From Branchiostoma floridae (taxonomy: Eukaryota > Chordata > Leptocardii > Amphioxiformes > Branchiostomatidae), in NCBI RefSeq assembly GCF_000003815.2, contig NC_049992.1:1260501-1296850 (forward strand): a stretch of DNA of 36,350 bases, in the 5' to 3' direction. Shown here in pieces: positions 20,126-28,758 of the stretch. Position numbers and translations under genes: made by a program. The first letter of the stretch is position 1, and every line of letters starts with the position of its first letter. The notes beneath the pieces were generated by a model. That model did not search any database, was not told the DNA's origin, and saw only the letters and a list, made by a program, of their open reading frames with translations.

Positions 20126-23100
20126 ATGAGAGGAGTGGGCCTGATTTTTAGGTGAGTGACCGTTTTCATTCTTTTTGTCTTCATTCTAAATCAGGCACTA
20201 TCTGAATCCTTTCCAGATGTTAATACTCTGAAGCACCAATTTCATTTTGCTCTTAGAACCATAATTTTTCATTATGAGCCACACACTCTGGGCTTGCTAG
20301 AGTTTCACTTCAAAACAAAACCAATTTATTTGTTTCTTGAAGTTCTTATTTCTGGACCTTCTCACCAGTTTTTGGTAACCTTTGCAAAAATACAAACATT
20401 ACCAGTACAACGGAATCTTAATTGGCCAACAGCCACATCAACATTTTCCTCAGACTTTATCTCAACCAAATGAATTTGTTAAGCTTTGTATAAGAAAAAA
20501 CATTCATGCACCCAACCACATATTTAACCGTCTTATTCCTGAAGACAAAAAGAACTCAAATATTGGCACCAAATCTTTTTTTTAAATCTTTTTAAACGAT
20601 GCCAAAAACGAGAGATGCAACTGACCACCACCGCATCAAAACCATCCATTTGTCATGCAAGAAACTGACACCGAAACTGTTTTTTTCCTAATCATTACCA
20701 TCTATTTCAGGTATAATTAATCTAACATTATTGATTGATTGATTAATTGATTGATTGATTATTTCAGTGTTTTACTCCTTGGTGCAGTGTTCTGCGAATC
20801 CTAAACAATGCCAAAGACCAGAAAGACGCCGCCGACCACCACCGCATCAAAACCATCTGATCGGCGTGTAAGAAACTGGCACCATTTCAAACCTTTACTA
20901 GACTAAGTACTTATTTCAGGTTTTAATGGTTATCAATTGACTATTTCAGTGTTTTACTCCTTGGTGGAATGTTCTGCTTTCTCAACGATGACAATTGCAA
21001 AGGCCAGAAGGAACATCCATTTGGCGGGCAAGAAACTTACACCAAAAATCTGTTTTTTTATCTAAATCATTACCATCTATTACAGGTAATAATCTAGCAT
21101 TATTAATTGATTAATTATTTCAGTGTTTTACTCCTCGGTGGGGTGTTCTGCTTCCTAAACGATGCCAAAGACCAGAAGGACGCAGCCGACCACCAGCGGA
21201 TAAAAACCATCCGGTCAGCGTGCAAGAAACTGGCACCAAATAAAAATCGTTAATCACCTACACATCTACAAAATCTATTTCAAGCAATAATTCAACATTA
21301 TTGATTATTTCCCAATCAGTGTTTTACTCCTCGGTGGTGTGTTCTGCTTTCTCAACGATGCCAAAGACCAGAAGGATGCAGCCGACCATCACCGGATAAA
21401 AACCATCCGATCGGCGTGTAAGAAACTGGCACCTTTTCAAATCTTTACTAGACTTACTTCAGGTTATAATGGTTATTGATTGATTTCCTATTTCAGTGTT
21501 TACTCCTCGGTGGAGTTTCTGCTTCCTAAACGATGCCAAAGACCAGAAGGACGCAGCCGGCCATCACCGCATCAAAACCATCCGATCGGCGTGTAAGAAG
21601 CTGCGCAGATATCAGCTGGTGAAGGAGGGAACACCTGAAGACGCAGACTCTGTGGCTGAGGAGGACAGTGTCGGGAATGAGATTCTTGAGGAGCTGTGCC
21701 AAGCTGCCGGCCAGCTCAAGTCCTGCAAGTGTCCTCGTAAGGAGTTATCTACAATTTTGTATTCATCATTCACTTATTCTGGTTAAGATTCTGAACATCC
21801 CCCACGAACAGTAACTGAGGCCTGGTCTGACATGAATTGTTATGTGGTAAATGCACGGTCACAAGCGACTGCTATATTATAGGTTGTTAGGTTGTTTTAA
21901 AGTCCTGAATGTGTCCCGGTAATTAAGGAGCAATCTATTCATCATTCACTAATAAAAATTGCCTGCACTCATAATTTTTTCCCAATTCGACCTATGAAAC
22001 TACAACTGTGGTCCCTGAACCATTTTAAAATTTGCAATACAACAGAATACTTGTCTAGCTTTTCTAAGCTGTATTTAGCAAGTTACCAGACGGATATTCC
22101 ATCTGGAATGATACTGGCACCAAATCACTCTGACTGCATTGTCAGGGCAATTCTTGATTTACTCCAAAAGAAGGTACATCATTACATGACATTGTACAAG
22201 ACATTCCTTTCTTTCCCTTTAGCCCATGAGGAGTACTACGACCAGCCCGTCGGCCACCACAGCCCTGTCCCTGGGGACAACCCTGTACCAACATACGACG
22301 ACTGCACAGGTACGTAACAACCCTGTACCAACCTTGTACCAACCCTGTAACTACACTGTAACAACCCTGTACCAACCCTGTACCAACACTGTATCAACCC
22401 TGTACCAACCCTGTACCAACACTGTATCAACCCTGTACCAACCCTGTACCAACATATGACGACTGCACAGGTACATAGCAATCCTGTACCAACCTTGTAA
22501 CAATCCTGTACCAACCATGTACCAACCTTGTAACAACCCTGTACCAACCTTGTAACAACCCTGTACCAACCCTGTAACAACGTACGATGACTGCACAGGT
22601 ACGTGGAATTACTACACAGTTCGATCATATAAATTATCTCTAATAAATTCCATTTTTATGCAAGAAAACATAAGGACAAGCCCTTCTCTGTGTGACATGT
22701 TACAGCAATGTTACAGCTGTGTGTGTTGTACTGTAGGTGTGTATGGAGTGCTGTACTGGTTTGGAGCGATCCATGATGGTGTGTATAACATCAAACCCTG
22801 GGGAACGGGTAGACCCTTCCCTGTGTGACATGTTACAGCTATGTTACAGCTATGTTACAGCTATGTTACAGCTATATTACACCTATGTGCGTGTGTGTGT
22901 TGTACTGTAGGTGTGTATGGAGTGCTGTACTGGTTTGGAGCCATCCATGACGGTGTATATAACATCAAACCCTGGGGCATGGACAGGCCCTTTCCTGTGT
23001 GACATGTTACAGCTATTTTGCAGCTATGTTACAGCTGAGTTACAGCAATGTTACAGCTGTGTGTGTTGTACTGTAGGTGTGTACGGAGTGTTGTACTGGT

Positions 23101-26100
23101 TTGGAGCCATCCATGATGGTGTATATAACATCAAACCCTGGGGCATGGACAGACCCTTCCCTGTGTGACATGTTACAGCTGTATTACAGCTATGTTACAG
23201 CTATGTTAAAGCTGTGTGTGTTGTACTGTAGGTGTGTATGGAGTGCTGTACTGGTTTGGAGCGATCCATGATGGTGTATATAACATCAAACCCTGGGGTA
23301 TGGACAGACCCTTCCCTGTGTGACATGTTACAGCTGTATTACAGGTGTGTTACAGCTATGTTACAGCTGTGTGTGTTGTACTGTAGGTGTGTACGGGGTG
23401 CTGTACTGGTTTGGAGCCATCCATGATGGTGTATATAACATCAAACCCTGGGGCATGGACAGGCCCTTCCCTGTGTACTGTGACATGAAGACAGACGGTG
23501 GGGGTTGGACAGTCATCCAACGCAGGTAAGACTTACATTGTGCATATATACCTGGCTTACAAAATGCATGAATTATCAAGGACTACTTAAAACCAAAAAG
23601 CTGCAACAATATCAAAGCACCCACAAGTGTACCTGCGCTATGTACTAGTACTAGTACTATGTAAAAAAAATGTCACAAGGAAAATGTGCAAAGTGCCTGG
23701 CCATGGTAGCATGATGGGATTTGAACCAAGGACTATGGCTTCTGGGCTAAAAACACTGCAGCATTACCAAACAACCCCCTAACAAAGCCTAAAGGATTGT
23801 CCCATATTTCAGGTACAACGGGCAGCTGAACTTCCACCGTAACTGGGACGACTACAGGGACGGCTTCGGGAACCACTCCAAGGAGCACTGGCTGGGGCTC
23901 GAGAAGATACATCAGGTTTGTCTGTACATAGGATCAGGGGTCGTGAGTTCTAATCCCGGCTGTTGTCACATACCTAGGGAAGGGACGCTGTTCCTGCTAT
24001 TAGGACAAGACTTGAAGTAAAAATAGCTATTGTCAATTGTGCTTGTCAAAAAGAGCTATATTAAGTACAATGAACCTGTGAATACTACACATAAACAAGA
24101 GTCTGTCTTCTCTGTCACCACCAGTGGATAATGCTGCATAGCTCTGTAGCTCATCTCATTCACAAGCTAAACTGAAACAAGATTACGTTGACTTTGACAC
24201 CATCCAGGTGTTGTGATTTGAGACCACTGTCACTTCCACAAGGTGCTCTCCCAACAGAAGATCACTTTCACCAAGAGCTCTCCTAGAGGTCACCTTGAAC
24301 TCACTTTTCCTGTCCCAGAGATGACTTTAAGTTTTCGAGTTACCCCAGCTGCTATCCCAGTGATCACTTATCCCTTCCCCAGGTGCACTCCAAGAGATGA
24401 CTTTCACTTTCCCCTTCCCCAGGTGCTGTCGCAGGGCCGCTACTCTCTACGTATTGACATCGAGGATTTCCAGGGGGACCGAGCGTACGCGCTGTACGAT
24501 GATGTCATGCTGACAGACGAAACCGATTACTACAGACTCCACATTGACGGGTTCGTTGGGTTATCAGTAATGTAGTTGGTTTTGCGTAACAAATGTAGTA
24601 CACATGTTGGTACCTGTACATGCTCTGATGTACTAGGTACTACTCATTACTTAAAGGATTTCCAGGGGGACCGAGCGTACGCGCTGTACGATGATGTCAT
24701 GCTGACAGACGAGACAGACTACTACAGACTCCACATCGACGGGTTTGTTGGGTTATCAGTAATGTAGTACACATGTAGGTACATGCTATGGTGTAGGTAC
24801 TATTCGTTACTAAGGATTTCCAGTACGCGCTGTACGATGATGTCATGCTGACAGATGAGACCGATTACTACAGACTCCACATTGACGGGTCCGTTGGTTT
24901 GTTTTGTTTCACATAACTACTTTACATGTCAGTGTAACTGCCTTTAAGCATAACACACAGCTTTATAAAGCACATGATTGTATAATTATCAAGCTGGGTA
25001 TTATTAAGACCAGACTGAAACATTTGAACCTACTCTGGCAATAAGTGTGGTGGTACAAGTAAGTTCTTCAACACGCCATTGGGCCCTCCAGCCCTAACCA
25101 AAGCTAGGTATTATTTTCTGCGAGGGTATACAATGTAGGAGTTAAGTGCCTTTCCAAAGGTGTCAAATGCCTATGGACAGACGTTGGGGCCTGCTCCAGG
25201 GATTTGAACCCAGAACCGTTACTCTAAGATTATTCTACGTCAACAAAGCCAATAACCACAAGACCAGTTGGCGCCAGATCAGCAGCCGCGTTGGGAACAA
25301 TACAAATTAAGATTTGTAATGGGATGTTTTATCAGAACGAGAACCGGGCCTGCTTCCAACCCAGAACCGTTACTCTAAGATTATTCTACGTCAACAAAGC
25401 CAATAACCACAAGACCAATTGGCGCCAGATCAGCAGCTGCGATGGAAACAATAGAAATTATGATTTGTAATGGGATGTTTTACCGGGCCTGCTTCCAACC
25501 CAGAACAGTTAGTCTTACTCTTAGATCGTTCAAAAACAGTCAATAAACCTAACAACAACACCGCCATGCCGCCCCCAGGTTTAGCGGAAACGCGAGCGAC
25601 TCGATGTCGTACAGCAACGGGCGCCAGTTCAGCAGCCAGAATGGGCACATTAAAAATTATGTGTAATGGGATCTTTTATCAGAACTATAACCGGGCCTGC
25701 TTCTAACCCAGAACCATTAGTCTTAGATCGTTCAAAAACAGTCAATAAACCTAACAACAACACCGCCATGCCGCCCCAGGTTCAGTGGAAATGCGAGCGA
25801 CTCGATGTCGTACAGCGACGGGCGACAGTTCAGCAGCCGGGATGGGCACAAATTCTATTGGGCCTGCTAGCTAGAGATTCAAACCCAGAACCGTAGGTCT
25901 AACATATAGAATATCTGATCATTCTAAGTCACCAACCCTGACCACAAGACCACCTTCCCGCCCCCAGGTTCAGTGGAAACGCAAGCGACTCCATGTCGTA
26001 CAGCAACGGGCGCCAGTTCAGCAGCCGGGATGTGGACCGGGATGGGAAGGCAGGCGGCTCCTGCGCCACCCAGCTGGCGGGAGGTTGGCACAATCTCTTC

Positions 26101-27094
26101 AGTTTAGATTCACTAAAATCCCTCACAAAGCTGTCATGCAGTAGACACATACTGGGACACTTTTCTATTGTGATTCTAATGCATGACTGAAGGATTCACA
26201 CGTGAAACCATAATCTGCGTAGAAAAATCTGCTTATTAATAACTTACAATGTTGTAAATTACTTTGTTAAAGCGACCCGCAGGCTAATTGGAGCTTTCAT
26301 GAACAAACAAAAGCTCAAACAAACTAAAATTTTGAATCCACTTCAGAAGATCCACATTCTCTTATGCAGAGAGTCCAACGCCGTAGCTAAACGCCTGTTT
26401 TGTGACACAACGTTGGACTCTCTGCGTAGGAGAATGAAGAACCATAGGTTACAGTGGACCCAATATCTGGAACAATCAAAGGCTAAAACAAACTAAAATC
26501 TTGACCCCCCTGCTGCAGGCTGGTGGTTCAACTACTGCAGTTTCTCCAACCTGAACGGCCCGTACTATCGGCCGGAGTACTACCGAGCCGGGTCTACCGG
26601 ATTCGCACTCTTCTGGAGACACTGGAAGGGGTGGTAACGTCTCTTTCCTTCTTCTTTTGTGGTAAACATAACATAGTCCAGTGGTTAGCGGCCCTGCAGC
26701 CTCTAGTCCAAGAAGCCGTGAGTTCCATTCCGGCTGTGTCGCTCACCCGACATGCACACTACCGGAAGGGGTCACAGTCATCAGGACGGGGCGTGAAGCT
26801 GTGGCTCACTGTTCATTGTGGTTGTCTAAAAGATCTAGCTAGGGGAATTTTCCAGAAAAATGAAACTGTAAATACTGTACATTATGAGCCTCTGTCTTCT
26901 CTGTCACAACCAGCCAAAGAATATCTCTTCAGTGAGCTAAACTGTTTCTACGTCAAATCACTCCCTGCTCTTCAAGTGTGTTGGGTTCTTTTATGCCCAG
27001 GTACCATCTTCTGAAGAAGACCAAGATGATGATAAGGTCACGTGACTTCAAGGGCAAGATGGAACAGCTGAAGGAGGACCATCTTAGAAAGTAA
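20126..27094 (+). CDS. Multi-exon fibrinogen-related domain protein (FReD gene 3)
   Basis: Exons: 20126-20151, 21320-21417, 21497-21736, 22223-22309, 23387-23525, 23813-23915, 24423-24550, 25968-26083, 26519-26633, 27001-27094. Total 1146 nt, 381 aa plus stop, all junctions gt/ag and phase-compatible. The signal peptide joins exons 1 and 2 (MRGVGLIFS + [11 protein letters not shown]). A charged helix-prone region follows ([32 protein letters not shown]), then a Cys-Lys-Cys hinge. The FReD starts at [14 protein letters not shown] and shows [53 protein letters not shown], a calcium-site DVDRD with GGSC, and [16 protein letters not shown]. The C-terminal tail [12 protein letters not shown] is unusual. 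Including exon 21320-21417 is needed to keep frame, because the next copy (21497-21736) carries two 1-base deletions; if those are assembly errors, exon 1 would splice directly to it. Angiopoietin-like/ficolin-like layout. Almost every exon has a multiplied edge. Confidence 0.8.
20590..21496 (+). repeat. Array of exon-2 copies of FReD gene 3
   Basis: Five copies precede the full exon at 21497: a partial at about 20595-20670, then copies whose first base after tttcag or atcag is 20768, 20950, 21124 and 21320 (spacing 174-196 bp). The donor word GCGT/gtaag is present in copies 20768 and 21320, is GCGTgcaag in 21124, and is lost in 20950. Copy 20768 has an in-frame TAA; copy 20950 is internally deleted; copies 21124 and 21320 are open. 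The spacers carry a gattgatt(a)-type microsatellite. Confidence 0.88.
22270..22605 (+). repeat. Donor-edge minisatellite of the 22223-22309 exon with short inner repeats
   Basis: The exon end and donor (tacgacgactgcacag/gtacgt) recur at about 22453-22472 (tatgacgactgcacag/gtacat) and 22580-22599 (tacgatgactgcacag/gtacgt). Between them lie many 11-16-base copies of ccctgtaccaac or ccttgtaacaac, a word taken from the exon itself (GDNPVPTY). This gives a nested repeat: a long unit with splice site plus a short expanded core. Confidence 0.88.
22700..23386 (+). repeat. Acceptor-side array: four truncated copies of the 23387-23525 exon
   Basis: Copies begin right after tgtactgtag at 22737, 22911, 23077 and 23232 (spacing 174, 166, 155 and then 155 to the real exon). 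Each encodes [20 protein letters not shown] and ends CCTGTGTGA: compared with the real exon the ACT of TACTGT is missing, so the frame reads straight into TGA. A tract of short (tgttacagct)n repeats fills the rest of each unit. No donor follows the truncated copies. Confidence 0.93.
23640..23775 (-). repeat. tRNA-derived SINE fragment in FReD gene 3
   Basis: The reverse complement has gtttttagcccagaagccatagtccttggttcaaatccc-like head words (B box ggttcaaatccc) and then ccaggcactttgcac, matching the order seen in the SINE at 16250-16565. Confidence 0.5.
23925..24125 (+). repeat. Second-family tRNA-like SINE in FReD gene 3
   Basis: B-box-like gtgagttctaatcccgg at 23943, then a body with cttgtcaaaaagagcta and a tail ending gtctgtcttctctgtcac. 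The same words recur at 26660-26930 and in part at 28345-28475. Confidence 0.55.
24235..24422 (+). repeat. Degenerate acceptor-side minisatellite of the 24423-24550 exon
   Basis: The acceptor and first codons of the exon (ccccag/GTGCTGTCGC) recur in diverged form at about 24240 (acaag/GTGCTCTCCC) and 24381 (ccccag/GTGCACTCC). Alternating blocks of agatgactttcactt-type sequence lie between them. Unit about 55-70 bp. Confidence 0.65.
24640..24900 (+). repeat. Two extra copies of the 3' part of the 24423-24550 exon
   Basis: The exon end (gatttccag to cacattgacgg/gt) is repeated at about 24657-24738 and, with a 12-base deletion, at about 24813-24889. Each is preceded by about 100 bp or less of a tgtagtacacatgt...gtactac spacer. 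The copies begin within the exon at gatttccag, an AG that could serve as acceptor, but its phase (0) does not match the donor (2), so inclusion would shift the frame. Confidence 0.88.
25095..25272 (-). repeat. tRNA-derived SINE, partly amplified with the neighbouring exon
   Basis: Reverse complement: tRNA-like head with ggttctgggttcaaatccc, then ccatagg and ccttt(g)gaaaggcacttaac as in the 16250 SINE. Pieces of its head (cttc(c/t)aacccagaaccgtta) recur in each unit of the exon array that follows (25340, 25490, 25700, 25875). Confidence 0.6.
25265..25967 (+). repeat. Acceptor-side array of the 25968-26083 exon, built with SINE sequence
   Basis: Four incomplete copies of the exon start precede the real exon. 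Two short ones sit at about 25275 and 25420 (cgccagatcagcagc). Two longer ones sit at 25580-25645 and 25779-25855 ([19 protein letters not shown] and a SDG variant), each after a ccgccccc-type tract and cag. Each unit also contains SINE-head sequence and a gatcgttcaaaaacagtcaataaacc or accacaagacca block. The copies end soon after CGGGATGGGCAC and have no clear donor. Confidence 0.88.
26345..26450. repeat. Imperfect inverted repeat flanked by direct repeats
   Basis: Arms of about 26 bp (cattctcttatgcagagag at 26353 and its complement, with a few mismatches, ending at about 26436) enclose a loop of about 30 bases. The hairpin is flanked by near-identical direct repeats (caaacaaactaaaat at 26316 and aaaacaaactaaaat at 26484). 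MITE-like; in intron 8 of FReD gene 3. Confidence 0.65.
26660..26930 (+). repeat. Second-family tRNA-like SINE in the last intron of FReD gene 3
   Basis: A-box-like tagtccagtggttagcgg at 26670 and B-box-like gtgagttccattccgg at 26719. The body follows, with gtggctcactgttcattgtg and a tail with gcctctgtcttctctgtcac. It has the best-preserved head of its family in this window, but no full tRNA fold. Confidence 0.6.
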
Positions 27095-28255
27095 AGGACC
27101 ATCAAAGGAAGTATCATAGACATACATGTTATGTCATCTTATTTGGTACTCTATGGAAAGTCGAGCAGATTTCTTATGTGATGATAGTGAAAGCTTTGCA
27201 GGCTAAATCAACTATGCAACAAATGATATGAAGAGGATATTGAGGATGGACTGCATACATGTGTAACTTACAACTAAATGTAGCTAAGACTTTTAAATGA
27301 AACCTTTGGTTCATAATAAGATAACTGTTAGTGTTACTGTAACAATATTGAAGTTAAAAGTCACCCTGTACTATACGGCATTAGGATATAATAGCTCAAG
27401 TCTAAAACTGTAATATAAAAGTTTTAAACAAGTTGATAAATCCAACACGAAACCTTTGAAAGTTCTGCATTTCTGCAAGACCAAAGTACACAAATTGTAT
27501 GACAAAATAATGTCACTCGCGTCTGCTGTACAAATGGTGCCAAGAAAGGGACTTATTCTTCCATTCTGAATCATAACCAACTCCAGCCCAGATGGCAAAT
27601 AATCCATCACTGCTGACAGGTCGGGATTATTATTGATCATTTATAATAGATTTCTGCTCAAACGGCCGTCCTAATCTATTTGATTGTGAATGATGGCGGC
27701 TCCATAATTCTGTCTGGCAGCTTTTGGCACTTTTTGATTTGCTTTTTGGCAGGATTGTAGAATTTGTGGAGTTCCAGTCTATAAAAGTTGGTCATAAAAG
27801 AAATAGGACTGCCAAAAGCTGTTATGACTGATATTGACCCAGCCTATCTTTTATCACTTATATTGTACTATGTTTATTATAGTTTGTGTATTGGGGCTCC
27901 CTTCGGAGTCAGTCTGGCTTGACTGAAGGGACTACCAAACTGTTTACAAGATCAAATTTAGATGGATAACTAGGTCACCAACATTACTATATAATGATAA
28001 TGGAAGACTATTGCACCATGATTCTGATTGAAAGTTCACAACTCAACAGGATCAAAATTAATGTACATACTATTTAATTGTAGCTACATGTATACTTAGT
28101 TCAGTATTAAGACTGGACAGAGATGTAATGAGCTTCAGGCTGCATACTACTAACCCTGCATTTAGAAGAACACCACACACAAGATGTGAAATGTAGTATG
28201 TATATCTCGGAGTTTAGCCCAGAACAGGAGGCTCAATAAAGTCAACTCAAAGAGT
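27095..28255 (+). other. Probable 3' UTR of FReD gene 3
   Basis: No gene seen after the stop. The first canonical AATAAA in a plausible context is at 28235-28240, giving a 3' UTR of about 1.1 kb. A mild palindrome-like stretch, cccttcggagtcagtctggcttgactgaaggg, is at 27900-27931. Confidence 0.5.
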
Positions 28256-28344
28256 AAACAGACCAGACACTGTAGTGTTTGTGTACGTTTGTTTGTGTCA
28301 TGATATCACATAATGGGCAAACTGCCTTTAGACGTAACAAATCA

Positions 28345-28475
28345 GTTTTGTAGCTTGAGAGGTCCAGTGCATAGTGCCCTTGCCGCAGTCCTTAATCAGG
28401 AGGGGACGTTAAGCCGTGGTCCACTGTTCATTGTGCTTGTCAACAAGAGCTAGGAGAATCTCCCTGGTACAATAA
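28345..28475 (+). repeat. Second-family SINE fragment
   Basis: A-box-like gaggtccagtgcatagtg, then taagccgtggtccactgttcattgtgcttgtcaacaagagctagg, which matches the body of the 26660 and 23925 elements. It lies between the 3' end of FReD gene 3 and the ELYS exon at 28759. Confidence 0.55.
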
Positions 28476-28758
28476 ACCTAGGGACCTAGGGATCCTTAAA
28501 CCACAAGGCCATCTTGCCAGTCAAATGTTCAGTAACCCGTAGCCAACTCTCCATCAAATGTCGCTCTGGTTCCCTGTCCACACTGGGACCAACATTTCCA
28601 TGCAGGAATATGGCTGCACAGACACCCAAGAACTCACACAACCAACCCAGATGGATGACATGACAAAGTGGTCTTTGCAAAGTAACGGACAAACATCACG
28701 TGTATGTGTTCTGTGTGCTGTAGCCTGTACATGACAGTCACTATATTAGTGCACTCAC

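Larger units (their letters stand above)
10631..28758 (-). other. 18.1-kb ELYS intron hosting three FReD genes
   Basis: The donor at 28758 (GTGG/gtgagt) and the acceptor at 10631 (tctctacag) join exons 28759-28863 and 10531-10630. The phase fits (G + AG gives Glu) and the protein junction is LLPECV-E-GFAPP. I found no other minus-strand ELYS-like exon between them. All three FReD genes lie in this interval on the opposite strand, so they are nested genes. Missed small exons cannot be excluded. Confidence 0.72.

Noticed and set aside
19927-20184. Minus-strand reading frame of 85 codons overlapping the 5' end of FReD gene 3
   Set aside because: Low-complexity Pro/Ser content and no family resemblance; the plus strand holds the signal-peptide exon 20126-20151, which fits the downstream phase.
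26523-27014. 163-codon plus-strand reading frame
   Set aside because: It starts in the wrong frame inside FReD exon 26519-26633 and continues through an intron filled by a SINE; the correct frame is defined by WWFNYC and the donor at 26634.
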